This document shows positions 1 to 8,503 of a stretch of DNA of 64,000 nt, piece after piece (the first letter of the stretch is position 1; the number at the start of each line of letters is the position of its first letter). This DNA comes from Sorangium aterium. Its GTDB lineage: Bacteria > Myxococcota_A > Polyangia > Polyangiales > Polyangiaceae. The translations under genes were made by a program, and so were the position numbers. The notes under the pieces are model-generated. The model saw only the letters and a list, made by a program, of their open reading frames with translations, was not told the DNA's origin and did not search any database. The stretch spans positions 2,108,001 through 2,172,000 of the forward strand of contig NZ_JAQNDK010000002.1 of NCBI RefSeq assembly GCF_028368935.1, in the 5' to 3' direction.

Positions 1-717
1 TTCCCGGCCGGCCTCTCGGTCACCTCGGGCTACATGTGCGACGAGGGTCCTGGCGAGACGGTGACCCCCTTCGAGCCGCCGGCTGGCTGGGACGGGGCGT
101 GTGTCGCGCCCGGCACGGTGCCCGCCGCCACGTTCGGCTCCTTCGCGATCGCGCCGGTGACGAAGCGCGCCTGCGAGGTCGTGGCGGCCCCGGTGCCGCG
201 CGACGGCGCGCTGCCGGGGAGCACGGAAATCGCCGTCGTGTGCGAGGACGCCGACTCGAGCCGTTGCCCGCAAACGGATCATCGCTGCGTCGCCGAGGAG
301 AGGCTCCCCGCAGGCTGGCGCCGCTGCATCCTGTCGGAGATCGAAGCGGACTACATCGAGTGCCCCAACGGCGAGGACATCGAGGGCCCCAGGCACTCGG
401 AGAAGTTCACGTTCTGGGTGGTGGCAAAGGACGAGCGCAAGTGTACGGAGTGCTCGTGCCACGAGACCGCTCCGAGCGTGTGTGAGGCGATCGTGTCGAC
501 GTTCGAGGACACCGCGTGCGGCGAGCTGGTAGCCTCTGCCACGGTCCGTGAGAACGGCGTCTGTCACGACGCCGAGCCCGGCTCGACGCTGGGGAGCATG
601 AGCGCGGCGTGGCGGGTCGACGCGCCGGGGAGCTGTGCGCCGAGCGGCGGGGAGCTCACCGGCGAGCGGCAGGTGGAAGGAAGAAGGACGCTGTGCTGTC
701 TGCCGGAGGGAACGTGA
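1..717 (+). CDS. Cysteine-rich secreted protein, 5' end missing
   Basis: The frame is open from the first base of the window, so the start and any signal peptide lie outside. About 238 residues are visible with many cysteines, including a CTECSC motif and a C-terminal GRRTLCCLPEG ending. The next gene has the same kind of layout and a similar ending (GRRVHCCEPAPG), so the two are tandem paralogues. Its stop codon overlaps the next start by one base (TGATG), which points to translational coupling. No enzymatic motif is visible. I infer an extracytoplasmic, disulfide-bonded protein of a myxobacterial lineage-specific family. Confidence 0.75.
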   Translation, partial: FPAGLSVTSGYMCDEGPGETVTPFEPPAGWDGACVAPGTVPAATFGSFAIAPVTKRACEVVAAPVPRDGALPGSTEIAVVCEDADSSRCPQTDHRCVAEERLPAGWRRCILSEIEADYIECPNGEDIEGPRHSEKFTFWVVAKDERKCTECSCHETAPSVCEAIVSTFEDTACGELVASATVRENGVCHDAEPGSTLGSMSAAWRVDAPGSCAPSGGELTGERQVEGRRTLCCLPEGT

Positions 718-1760
718 TGCGGGCGAGGACGACTGTCTCGGCGCGGGTGGGGTTGAAGGCGGCCGCGCTGCTGGCGCTCGGCGCGAGCGTGACGCTGCTC
801 GGGGCGTCGTGCTACGAGACCCCCCCTCCCGACCCGTACTACTATGGCTGCCCCTACGAGTGCGTTCCCCGCGGCAGGGACTTCCGAGGCGAGTGGTTGG
901 ACTCCTATTATGTCTGGTTGGGCAAGGCGAGCGAAGCGCCTGATTGCAGGTCGGTCGGCCTGTTCCCTGAGGAAAACGCAGGCACCTACGCCGATCTGAG
1001 GGACACGGACCGCTGCCCCCAGTGCCTGTGCGAGCCCCGCCCGTGCCTGCCTCCCACGAGCCTCTGGGTGGCGTCGAGGGCGACGCCCAGCGACGAAGCC
1101 TGCGAAGGGACGCTGACTAAGTCTACGTACCCGCCGCCGGCATGGGATGGTGGCTGTTTCGCGCCGCGCAACTCCTTCGCCAGGAAGGCGGAGTACGTGC
1201 TCTCTGTAGAGTCCCACGAGCCATTTCGCGATCGCGATCCTTGCCGCCCGTACCTCGCCCCGAAGGACGTGGAGGCGACATGGGGCACGTTCGCGGTCCT
1301 GTGCTTCAACGATGTCTATGGTGGAAGATGCGATGAACCTGGATACGTGTGTATGCCACCCAAGCCGGAGGGCTTTCGCACCTGCGTGCCGATCCGCGAG
1401 GTGTCCGAGGACTCGTCGGCGGCGTGCCCCCCGGAGTTCCCCGAACGACTCGAGCTCTATGAGGGGCTCGATGGCTGTTACTGCTACTGCGACGAGGTGA
1501 AGCCCCGAGAATGCGAGATGACGGTGTCCCTGTATGCGGACAAGAGCTGCACGCAGCACGTCATCACGCGGCCGCTGCCGGTGTCGTCTGGGGCGTGCGT
1601 GGAGACCCCCGGCGAGGCGGGCACGAAGGCCCTGAGCGTGGAGTTGACGAAGGAGGAGCGCGCCACGTGCGCGCCGGTCAGTGGGACAGCGCAGCCCGGC
1701 GTTCCGCTGCGAGGCGAGGGCCGCCGTGTCCATTGCTGCGAGCCCGCGCCCGGGGGTTGA
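717..1760 (+). CDS. Cysteine-rich lipoprotein, paralogue of the preceding gene
   Basis: This 347-residue protein starts at an ATG that overlaps the previous stop codon by one base. An N-terminal hydrophobic segment ends in LLGASC, a plausible lipoprotein signal with the cysteine near residue 32. The remainder is rich in cysteine pairs and lacks any recognisable catalytic motif. It shares with the upstream gene a W-D-G-x-C segment, spaced cysteines and a terminal GRR-x-x-CC motif. I infer an outer-membrane or surface-exposed protein. The function is unknown. Confidence 0.8.
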   Translation: MRARTTVSARVGLKAAALLALGASVTLLGASCYETPPPDPYYYGCPYECVPRGRDFRGEWLDSYYVWLGKASEAPDCRSVGLFPEENAGTYADLRDTDRCPQCLCEPRPCLPPTSLWVASRATPSDEACEGTLTKSTYPPPAWDGGCFAPRNSFARKAEYVLSVESHEPFRDRDPCRPYLAPKDVEATWGTFAVLCFNDVYGGRCDEPGYVCMPPKPEGFRTCVPIREVSEDSSAACPPEFPERLELYEGLDGCYCYCDEVKPRECEMTVSLYADKSCTQHVITRPLPVSSGACVETPGEAGTKALSVELTKEERATCAPVSGTAQPGVPLRGEGRRVHCCEPAPGG

Positions 1761-1881
1761 GCCTCGCGCTGCCGGATCAGTCCATCACGACGCCCGAGAT
1801 GAAGGACCTGGATCACGGGCCTGACCCGGCGCGGTCCGTGGCATCGAGGAGGTGGTTCAGGAAGGCGCGCGCCTCGACGCG

Positions 1882-2904
1882 TCATCCCGCATCCTGTGTG
1901 GCGGGCTCCCCAAGGCGCTGGAGGCGCTTTTGACCTGCGCGGTCATCCACCACGACCCAAGGAGCCCCTGGGTCGTACGCCGTGACGCCCCACACCGGCA
2001 GCGGTGGCCCTTGAGCGATTTCAGCAAGACCGTGTCGCTTTATTTCATCGCCGACAGCCGTCAACCTGTAGCGAGCCTCCAGCATAGGTGCTCTGTCCGT
2101 CCTGTAGGGCACACTCTCCAGCGCGGCCTTAGCCCCACGGTGCTCGGCCCACTGGCGCAGCCGCATGGCGAGAAAGAAATCGCCGATGCGCGTCCCCCAA
2201 CCATTACGCAGCTCTTCGCCAGCCGATGAATGGTGCACAAATACGTCCACGGGCGTCATCCAGTCTTTGTCGAGACAGGCGAACAAGAGCTCGTCAACCC
2301 AAGATAGGGTGAGCGCGCTACCGTCCAACCGAGGAAAGAATGCCGCTTGGTGGGTGCCCAGCTCTACGAGATCCTTCCGCACTCGATCTGCGCGCCCAAC
2401 CTCGGTGGCCAGCACAGGAGACCGACCGCATAGCTTTCGCCAGGAGCGCGCCATGTGCCGGACGCGCGTCAGAGATTGCGCGCGCGCGTCGTCCAGACCG
2501 CGGCGCGCGTCAGCCGGCTTCACGTGGACGAATCCACGGCTAAACCCATCCTCCGGCGCATCTCCCAGGAGGACGATGTCGATATCCGGGTGCTCGGGCC
2601 GATTGCGGAGCCTCCACGCGCAGAGCGCCCACAGCATCAGCCTATCCCTCCACAAGCCGGACGTCCATACGACGATTCGTTGACGCGATTTCACTGCGCT
2701 GATAAGATCGTCAAACGACGAACGGAGCTGTGCCCTTTCCCGCCCTCGAAGGTTCCAATAATCGCACCGCCGCTCACAATGGTCTTCGGGATCGGACGCG
2801 CACGGCCCCTCCAGCACGTTGTCGCGCACGAAACGCACGGGAAGGCGAAGCTTGCGCCGGATCGCTTTCCGAATGTCCTCATTTGTGGTGATGTGAATAG
2901 TCAT
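1882..2904 (-). CDS. Hypothetical protein, weakly DUF1835-like
   Basis: This is a 340-residue cytoplasmic-looking protein. The start MTIHITTNED is chosen because it lies 7 bases after the stop of the upstream lipoprotein gene and begins a typical beta-strand; the frame stays open further upstream but overlaps that gene. The N-terminal half has the pattern HITTNED, RFVRDNVLEGP and VVWTSGLWRD, which weakly recalls DUF1835 proteins. Several tryptophans are conserved-looking in the C-terminal half. There is no signal peptide. It is the last gene of a three-gene minus-strand cassette. The function is unknown. Confidence 0.6.
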   Translation of the reverse strand: MTIHITTNEDIRKAIRRKLRLPVRFVRDNVLEGPCASDPEDHCERRCDYWNLRGRERAQLRSSFDDLISAVKSRQRIVVWTSGLWRDRLMLWALCAWRLRNRPEHPDIDIVLLGDAPEDGFSRGFVHVKPADARRGLDDARAQSLTRVRHMARSWRKLCGRSPVLATEVGRADRVRKDLVELGTHQAAFFPRLDGSALTLSWVDELLFACLDKDWMTPVDVFVHHSSAGEELRNGWGTRIGDFFLAMRLRQWAEHRGAKAALESVPYRTDRAPMLEARYRLTAVGDEIKRHGLAEIAQGPPLPVWGVTAYDPGAPWVVVDDRAGQKRLQRLGEPATQDAG

Positions 2905-2911
2905 TGGAATC

Positions 2912-3457
2912 TCAGAATAGACACTTTTTGCAGTCCGGCGATGGTGGATCTCCGGACTTGCATCGTCTATAGCAGGTTCGACACTTCGTCTCGCCTGCGT
3001 CTCCAGATTTTGGACTTGCACAAAACTGCCACGGAGCGCGGTCCATGCAATCCTGATATTTCTCATCGCAGCTGTGATTGCTTGTCTGCTCGCAACCTTC
3101 TCGACAGCTCTTGTATCTAGCGTATGCGCTATCCCGACACGCTGTCCGCTGCGCTTCATCCTCCATTTTTCCACACTGAATATTGTCAGACTCGGAGTCC
3201 ACCTCGCATTCTTCCTCACATGGCGTCTGGGCCGCGATGTTGCAGACGGGAGGAGGCGGATCCATGTCTTGCGGCTCCAGCGGCACGGGCCCGATGCCAC
3301 CGACCCCTGTCGCGCCGAACCCGAAGCCGCCGGCGCCCGTCGCGGTGATGATGATACCGCCGGCGCCGCTCTCCCCTTCGCTCCGGAGGTAGCAGTCTCC
3401 AACATCGAAGTTGCATCCCGCGAGGCCGAGGCATAAAACAGCGAACGGCTTGTTCAT
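2912..3457 (-). CDS. Cysteine-rich lipoprotein
   Basis: This 181-residue protein has a clear lipobox, LGLAGC, with the lipidated cysteine at residue 15. A glycine-rich linker follows, and then a mature domain with about twenty cysteines in C-x3-C type spacings. The start MNKPF is preceded by a strong GGGGGAG ribosome-binding site. Its ATG overlaps the stop of the upstream gene by four bases (ATGA), so the two are translationally coupled. The cysteine spacing suggests a disulfide-stabilised helical domain. I do not recognise the family. Confidence 0.7.
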   Translation of the reverse strand: MNKPFAVLCLGLAGCNFDVGDCYLRSEGESGAGGIIITATGAGGFGFGATGVGGIGPVPLEPQDMDPPPPVCNIAAQTPCEEECEVDSESDNIQCGKMEDEAQRTACRDSAYARYKSCREGCEQTSNHSCDEKYQDCMDRAPWQFCASPKSGDAGETKCRTCYRRCKSGDPPSPDCKKCLF

Positions 3458-3987
3458 TTTGACTCTCCCCCAAATCTCCACACAGGTCCGGCGGTGACCA
3501 TCGTAACCACGCTTCCTGGGAGGACGCGGCTGCTCCCGCCGGCCCAGTCTACGTTGGCGCTCACCGACACACCCAGGCGCCCGGCAAAGTACCAGTCGGA
3601 CTGGGCGCGACCTCCTGGAGCGATGCCCATCACGCGGTCACAGAACTCGACTCCGCACACCGGCATCGAGTAAATCGACAGGGATGGCCCGAGGCTGACG
3701 TTGCCTGTCTTCGTGTCGTACCCAAGCGTGACCGCCGTTCGGTCGTAGAGGCCTACGCGCGAGCCAGGGACGATGCTGAACATGTTATGAAGTTCGAGGC
3801 GGAACTCGCTGCTCTTTCGCCAGAGCACCTTGGCGAACGGGCTCAACGCGAGCCTGGACTCGGTCCCGACCTGGATCCCGCCCACGCTCACACCAGCGCT
3901 GAACTCGCGCGCATATACCGGCCTGGGCGCGACGACGAAGAGCTCACAGGCACAGAGAATGCAGATAAGCCGCAGTGACTGAATCAC
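3454..3987 (-). CDS. Secreted or outer-membrane hypothetical protein
   Basis: This 177-residue protein has a signal peptide (hydrophobic core LICILCACELFVV, cleavage probably after VYA). Alternating hydrophobic stretches follow, such as AVTLGYDTKTGNVSLGPSLSIYS, which would suit a small beta-barrel. The single CGVEFC pair may form a disulfide. It is the first gene of the cassette 3987-1882, coupled to the downstream lipoprotein by an ATGA overlap. No family is recognised. Confidence 0.6.
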   Translation of the reverse strand: MIQSLRLICILCACELFVVAPRPVYAREFSAGVSVGGIQVGTESRLALSPFAKVLWRKSSEFRLELHNMFSIVPGSRVGLYDRTAVTLGYDTKTGNVSLGPSLSIYSMPVCGVEFCDRVMGIAPGGRAQSDWYFAGRLGVSVSANVDWAGGSSRVLPGSVVTMVTAGPVWRFGGESK

Positions 3988-4011
3988 GCAGAGATCCCCT
4001 CCCTTCTGCGA

Positions 4012-4266
4012 TCATCTTGGCTCACCGGATAGCGCGTGATCCGAGGAGCGTGGTGGATTGTTCCATATGTAACCTGGCTTTCCAAGAAAAATAGGAAAGA
4101 TTTCGCAAGCGTCACATGGCACGTGGCTGCTGAGTCGTGAGCCGTTCAGGACGGGGACGGGAGCGTACGCCGTTACGCAGTTCGGGGTCCGGCATGTATT
4201 TGATGAGGCCGCTGCGCAGAAGCCTATGGAATTACGGCAATTATAGCTTTCGGTGCACCTTCGCAT
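4012..4266 (-). CDS. Possible small cysteine-rich ORF or remnant
   Basis: This is an 84-codon frame with seven cysteines. It sits in DNA clearly richer in A and T than its surroundings. There is no signal peptide and no obvious ribosome-binding site. The cysteine pattern recalls the ends of the cysteine-rich secreted proteins nearby, so this may be a decayed piece of one rather than a gene. I see no function. Confidence 0.25.
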   Translation of the reverse strand: MRRCTESYNCRNSIGFCAAASSNTCRTPNCVTAYAPVPVLNGSRLSSHVPCDACEIFPIFLGKPGYIWNNPPRSSDHALSGEPR

Positions 4267-4566
4267 GCGCGAGGAGCATGCGTTTCTGCACGTGATTCAT
4301 TTGCGTATAGATAGAATTATATTGAGGAGATTGACGCCTGCGTGGTTTCGCACGGTCGGACCTACCAAACGTTCCACTGGACCTACCTGCTGTCATACTG
4401 GTCGATAGGCTGAGTAAAAATTCCAGTTTTGGAAGAAATGGGGAGCTGGCGACGTGGCAGAGAGCGCACCCGCATGCGCGATGGTGAGGCCGGCCATTTC
4501 GGTTTCGTTACGACCATGCGCGAGTCCTTGCTTCGAGAGGCGCCGCTCAAGCGAACATGCCGTTGA

Positions 4567-4875
4567 AGCGCGGGCGCGCTCACGCTCGGCGAGTCGGAGC
4601 TCGGCACCGACCGGGTGCTCGGACAGTCCGGCTGCTTCGCCCTCTACTCCGCCAGCGTCCAGGTGGCGCGCACCCTTGCCGACCGCGAGCGCCGGCATCT
4701 GCGGGCCATCGTCGAGCACCTCAAGCCCGCGCACACCCATTCCGTGTACCTGAACGGCCCCCTGCCGCCCATCCTGCCGAACCCCTGGGAGCTCGGCCTC
4801 AGCGACCTCGGCGAGGGCGACGGACCTGCACTGACCCTCGCCGGGCTCCGAGAGGCGCCTGCGCACGGCGCTTGA
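4567..4875 (+). pseudogene. Phage-tail-like protein remnant (C-terminal part)
   Basis: The frame after the TGA at 4564 reads LTLGESELGTDRVLG and then IVEHLKPAHTH, with WELG near the end. Together these recall the C-terminal region of phage tail protein I or contractile-injection tail proteins, where an LGxSxLG box and a KPAHT box are common. No start codon or N-terminal part is in frame and no other tail genes are nearby. I infer a truncated remnant beside an AT-richer scar. The region 3988-4566 otherwise holds nothing I can support. Confidence 0.4.
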
Positions 4876-4903
4876 CCCGGATAGTATACCCCCCTATGCT
4901 ATA
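4872..4903 (+). promoter_or_regulatory. Promoter overlapping an RcnR/FrmR-type operator
   Basis: A -35 box TTGACC (4872-4877) and a -10 box TATGCT (4895-4900) are separated by 17 bases. Between and across them lies a run of six C (4889-4894) flanked by AT-rich inverted arms, ATAGTATA and TATGCTAT (4881-4902). That layout is the known operator architecture of CsoR/RcnR/FrmR-family repressors. The predicted transcription start falls at about 4907, the first base of the regulator's GTG codon, so the mRNA should be leaderless. Autorepression relieved by metal is the natural reading. Confidence 0.7.
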
Positions 4904-4906
4904 TGC

Positions 4907-5179
4907 GTGCACACGGTCGAGAACAAGAAGAAGCTCATCGCTCGCGTCCGGCGGATTCGCGGGCAGCTCGAAGCGGTGGAGCGCGCCCTCGAGGGCGAAG
5001 CGGGGTGCTCGGAGGTCCTGCAGACGGTGACCTCGGCGCGTGGCGCGCTGAACGGCCTCGTGGGCGAGCTCATCGAAGGGCACATCCGCACCCACGTCAT
5101 CGACGGGGAGCGCGCAACGGGACCTCAGCGGGAGGCCGCGGAGGAGCTGGTTCAGATCGTCCGCACCTATGTGAAGTGA
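4907..5179 (+). CDS. Metal-sensing repressor, RcnR/CsoR/FrmR family
   Basis: This 90-residue all-helical protein has the family core VRRIRGQLEAVERALEG, followed by C34, H59 and H63. With the N-terminal His2, these correspond to the nickel/cobalt ligands His3, Cys35, His60 and His64 of E. coli RcnR, one residue being missing at the N-terminus. FrmR formaldehyde sensors usually lack the last histidine. The GTG at 4907 coincides with the expected transcription start. The gene is followed after 11 bases by a CDF exporter and then an MntP-like gene. Function: it should repress this operon until Ni or Co binds. A DmeR-type role is inferred. Confidence 0.85.
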   Translation: MHTVENKKKLIARVRRIRGQLEAVERALEGEAGCSEVLQTVTSARGALNGLVGELIEGHIRTHVIDGERATGPQREAAEELVQIVRTYVK

Positions 5180-5190
5180 AGGAAGCAACG

Positions 5191-6219
5191 ATGAGCGACT
5201 CCACCGGATCCGATCAGCTCGCCCAGCTTCGACACGCCCACGACCACGGCGCCGCCGCGGCTTCGCACGAAACCAAGACCCGGTGGGTCGTCGCGCTGAC
5301 CTTCGCCATGATGCTGGCGGAGCTCGTGGTCGGCCATGCGACGAACTCGCTCGCGCTCACGGCCGACGGTTGGCACATGGCCACGCATGCGGGCGCGCTG
5401 GGCATGGCGGCGTTTGCGTACTGGTTCGCGCGCAAGCAGTCCGGGTCGAGCGTGTTCTCCTTCGGCACGGGCAAGGTGCACGCCCTCGCCGGGTACACGA
5501 GCGCTGTCGTGCTTGCGCTCATCGCGCTCCTCATGGTCGTCGAGTCGCTTCGCCGTCTCCTCCATCCAGAGTTGATCGCCTTCTCCGAGGCGCTTCCTGT
5601 CGCCGTCGTCGGTCTCGCGGTCAACCTCGTCAGCGTGAAGCTCCTCCACGCTGACGAGCACCATCACGAGGCGCACGACGACCATCCCGACCACGGCCAC
5701 CACGGTCACCACGATCACGACCATGGCGATCACGACGACGAGCACGCTCATGGCCACGACCACCACGGGCACGACCACAACTTGCGTGCGGCGTACTTCC
5801 ACGTCCTCGCGGACGCGCTGACCAGCGTGCTCGCGATCCTCGCCCTCGTCGGTGGGCGCTACCTTGGCTGGACGTTCCTCGACGCCGCGATGGGCATCGT
5901 CGGCGGGCTCGTCATCGCGAAGTGGAGCTACGGACTCTGCCGACAGGCAGCCAGGCAGCTGCTCGACGTCGTCCCTTCCGAGTCCCTCGCTCGGCGCATC
6001 CGCGATCGAATCGAGTCCACCTTCGCTGGAGCGAGCGTCGTCGATCTCCACCTGTGGGACATCGGTCCCGGCGCGCGCGCCTGCATCGTTTCGGTCGCGG
6101 TGCCGAGCCCCCTGGCGCCTTCCGCCTACCGTGACGCGCTCGTCCCGATCGCGAGCCTCCAGCACGTCACTGTCGAGGTTCACCCGCTCTCTGTCGGCGA
6201 CGCGCGGAGGGGCTCGTGA
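5191..6219 (+). CDS. dmeF: DmeF-like cation diffusion facilitator (Co/Ni efflux)
   Basis: This is a 342-residue CDF antiporter with about six membrane helices between residues 30 and 250. Metal-site residues are visible as the D59/H62 pair in TADGWHM and the H204-x3-D208 motif in FHVLADAL. Between helices 4 and 5 lies a loop with 21 histidines in residues 153-196, typical of DmeF-like nickel/cobalt exporters. A cytoplasmic C-terminal domain completes the fold. The start at 5191 follows a GAAGG site. It overlaps the downstream gene by four bases (GTGA). The substrate is inferred from the family and from the RcnR-like neighbour. Confidence 0.88.
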   Translation: MSDSTGSDQLAQLRHAHDHGAAAASHETKTRWVVALTFAMMLAELVVGHATNSLALTADGWHMATHAGALGMAAFAYWFARKQSGSSVFSFGTGKVHALAGYTSAVVLALIALLMVVESLRRLLHPELIAFSEALPVAVVGLAVNLVSVKLLHADEHHHEAHDDHPDHGHHGHHDHDHGDHDDEHAHGHDHHGHDHNLRAAYFHVLADALTSVLAILALVGGRYLGWTFLDAAMGIVGGLVIAKWSYGLCRQAARQLLDVVPSESLARRIRDRIESTFAGASVVDLHLWDIGPGARACIVSVAVPSPLAPSAYRDALVPIASLQHVTVEVHPLSVGDARRGS

Positions 6220-6785
6220 GTTACAGCGCGATCTTGCTCCTCGCGCTCGGGCTCGCGATGGACGCGACCGCTGTCGCGGCGGCACGAGGGCTGTCTGTCC
6301 CGGCGATTCGAGCCCGCCATGTCCTGCTCGTCGCGGGGTTCTTCGGCGGCGCTCAGGCCCTGATGCCCGTCATCGGCTGGCTGCTCGGAGCGCGGATCGG
6401 TCCGCGCGTGCAAGCGTGGGACCACTGGATCGCGTTCGTGCTGCTCGCGTTCCTCGGCGGAAAGATGCTCTGGGAAGCCCGCGGCGACGACAGCGACGAG
6501 GGCGAGACCACGGCCGATCCCTTCGCGTTGAGCTCGATGTTCGTGCTGGCGGTCGCCACGAGCATCGACGCGCTCGCCGTGGGCATCACGCTGCCGATGT
6601 TGAACGCCCCGTTCGCGATCTCCGTCGTGACGATTGGCATCGTCACGGCGCTGCTCAGCGCAGCGGGGCTCTTCGCGGGACGGCGGTTCGGGGCGATGCT
6701 CGGCAAGCGTCTCGATATCGCTGGTGGGGTCGTTCTCATCGGCCTCGGGTTCAAGATTCTCCTTGAACACCTTCTGATGTCGTAA
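6216..6785 (+). CDS. mntP: MntP-family efflux pump
   Basis: This 189-residue protein has six membrane segments in two inverted halves, a LysE-superfamily architecture. D16 in LAMDA and D118 in TSIDALAVG match the essential aspartates of the manganese exporter MntP. The GTG start overlaps the stop of the upstream exporter, so it is translated as part of the same operon. Being under an RcnR-like repressor is unusual for MntP, which in E. coli is controlled by MntR and a riboswitch. Its true substrate here could be cobalt, nickel or manganese. Confidence 0.82.
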   Translation: MSYSAILLLALGLAMDATAVAAARGLSVPAIRARHVLLVAGFFGGAQALMPVIGWLLGARIGPRVQAWDHWIAFVLLAFLGGKMLWEARGDDSDEGETTADPFALSSMFVLAVATSIDALAVGITLPMLNAPFAISVVTIGIVTALLSAAGLFAGRRFGAMLGKRLDIAGGVVLIGLGFKILLEHLLMS

Positions 6786-6887
6786 GCGTGTCTTCGCAGA
6801 CCGCGCCCGCCGGCTTTGCGTCCCCGGAGCGTGCTGGCTCTCCTGTACGTGACGGCGGAACAGGATCCGTTGCGTCGGAGCGCCCGC

Positions 6888-8240
6888 TCAGATCGACAGC
6901 GCGATCGGCGAGCGCCGCCGCGCGCTGGCCGCTGCGTCGCTGCGTGGCGCGCCCCAGCCGCGGCCCGGGACCTCGGCGGCCGCGCTCACGCCGAGCGCGC
7001 GCTGCAAGAACGATGAGCTCCGCGCATACGCGAGCAAGTCGCTCGGCCGGACGGCAGGCATGCCGCGGTGCAGCTGCCGTACGAGCAACAACGCATAGAG
7101 GTCCATGTAGCGCTCGACCATGCGGGCAGCGGAGTAGCGCTGGAGCGTGACCTTCCGGCCGTACCGCCCCATCCGCGCGGCGAGCGCGGGGTCGTCGCGG
7201 AGCTCCGTCAGCCTGGCCGCGAGCGCCTCGGCGTCCCCGGAAGGCACGAGGAAGCCCGTGTACCCGTCGGTGAGGGCCGTGGGCACGCCGCCCACCGCGG
7301 TCGCGACGACGGGGAGCCCGGCGGCCATCGCCTCGAGGACGGCGAGCGGGAGGCCCTCGGCGATGGAGCAGAGGGCGAACGCGTCGAGCGCGGCGAGGAT
7401 CTGGGGCACGCCGTGCCGCCCGCCGACGAAGAGCGCGCGGTCGGACAGGCCGAGCTCGCGCGCGAGCGCGACGAGCCGCGCGCGCTCCGGGCCATCTCCG
7501 ACGAGGAGCAGCCGCCCGTCCTCGGGCAGCGCCTGCGCCGCCGCGCGCAGGAGCAATGCGTGGTTCTTCACGGCAGAGAGGCGCGCCACGCTCCCGAGCA
7601 CCCAGGCTTGCTGCGAGATGCCGAGCTCGGCCCTGACACGGGCCCTGGCCACCGGATCGGGCGCGAACCGCGACAGGTCGAGGCCGCTGGCGACGACGTG
7701 CAGCTTCTCGGCGCTGACCTGGCCCTGGTCGACCAGCATCTCGGCCGTCGGCCGCGAGACCGCGACGTGGGCGTCGACGAACGCGGCGGCGGCGCTGCGG
7801 AGCCATCGCCGGCTCTGCAGGTCGTCCGAGACGCCGTGCTTCGTGTGGACGACCGGGACGCGGTGCAGCCAGCCTGCGGGCGCGGCATAGATGAGCGGCT
7901 GCTGGTTGTGCGCATGGACGAGCGAGATACCTCTCGCCCTGAAGAGCGCGACGAGCCGGGCGGTCATGCTGACGTCGAAGCCGCGGCGCTTCGGCAAGAG
8001 CTGCACATCGACGCCGCGCCGCCGCAGCTGCTCCGCCCGCGGGCCATCCGGATCATCGGCGATGGCGATCACGGTCACGTCATGGCCCGCTGCGCGCTGG
8101 AGCGCCGCCAGATCGACGACCACCTGCTCGGCGTCGCCGGCCTTCAAGCTGCTCACAACGTGCGCGATCCCGAGCTTCCATGGAAGCCCCGCCCGGCCAA
8201 GGTCGCGGCCTCCCGCGCCGTAAATGTCACGAACATCCAT
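6888..8240 (-). CDS. Glycosyltransferase family 4
   Basis: This 450-residue GT-B enzyme has an N-terminal acceptor domain with HVVSSLKAGDAEQVV (an altered GGAExxV loop) and HAHNQQ, and a C-terminal donor domain with SVARLSAVKNH, LLLVGDGPER and EGLPLAVLEAMAAGLPVV containing the E-x7-E motif. This matches glycan-building retaining glycosyltransferases. The start at 8240 has a GGGGGAAG ribosome-binding site a few bases upstream. About 50 residues after the GT fold are alanine/arginine-rich. No other polysaccharide genes adjoin it, so the sugar product is unknown. It acts in the cytoplasm or at the inner membrane. Confidence 0.85.
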   Translation of the reverse strand: MDVRDIYGAGGRDLGRAGLPWKLGIAHVVSSLKAGDAEQVVVDLAALQRAAGHDVTVIAIADDPDGPRAEQLRRRGVDVQLLPKRRGFDVSMTARLVALFRARGISLVHAHNQQPLIYAAPAGWLHRVPVVHTKHGVSDDLQSRRWLRSAAAAFVDAHVAVSRPTAEMLVDQGQVSAEKLHVVASGLDLSRFAPDPVARARVRAELGISQQAWVLGSVARLSAVKNHALLLRAAAQALPEDGRLLLVGDGPERARLVALARELGLSDRALFVGGRHGVPQILAALDAFALCSIAEGLPLAVLEAMAAGLPVVATAVGGVPTALTDGYTGFLVPSGDAEALAARLTELRDDPALAARMGRYGRKVTLQRYSAARMVERYMDLYALLLVRQLHRGMPAVRPSDLLAYARSSSFLQRALGVSAAAEVPGRGWGAPRSDAAASARRRSPIALSI

Positions 8241-8475
8241 GTCTTCCCCCCTCGAACGAATGGAACGGTGTCGACGCGCGCTGCTCGTCCAGCGTGCCTG
8301 CGCTGCCTGGCTCCTCAAGGCGTGATCCGGCCTCTCCGATCGGCGGAGCGGCGCTCCGCTCCCTGGCCAATGCAGCGAAGCGATGATGGACGAGCGTCCT
8401 GGGCTTGAGAAGCGTAAGCGCTGCAGCACGCCGAGGGCGATGCGCGGCGGATGGTAGGAAAGTTGATTGGCGTGG

Positions 8476-8503
8476 AATATAGGCCGAACCCGGAATGTGG
8501 CAA
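8476..8503 (-). promoter_or_regulatory. Candidate promoter for the glycosyltransferase
   Basis: On the minus strand, TTGCCA (8503-8498) and TATATT (8481-8476) are separated by 16 bases inside an AT-rich patch of an otherwise GC-rich 590-bp gap (8241-8832). Transcription from here would leave a leader of about 230 bases before the start at 8240. I see no gene in the rest of this gap. Confidence 0.35.
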
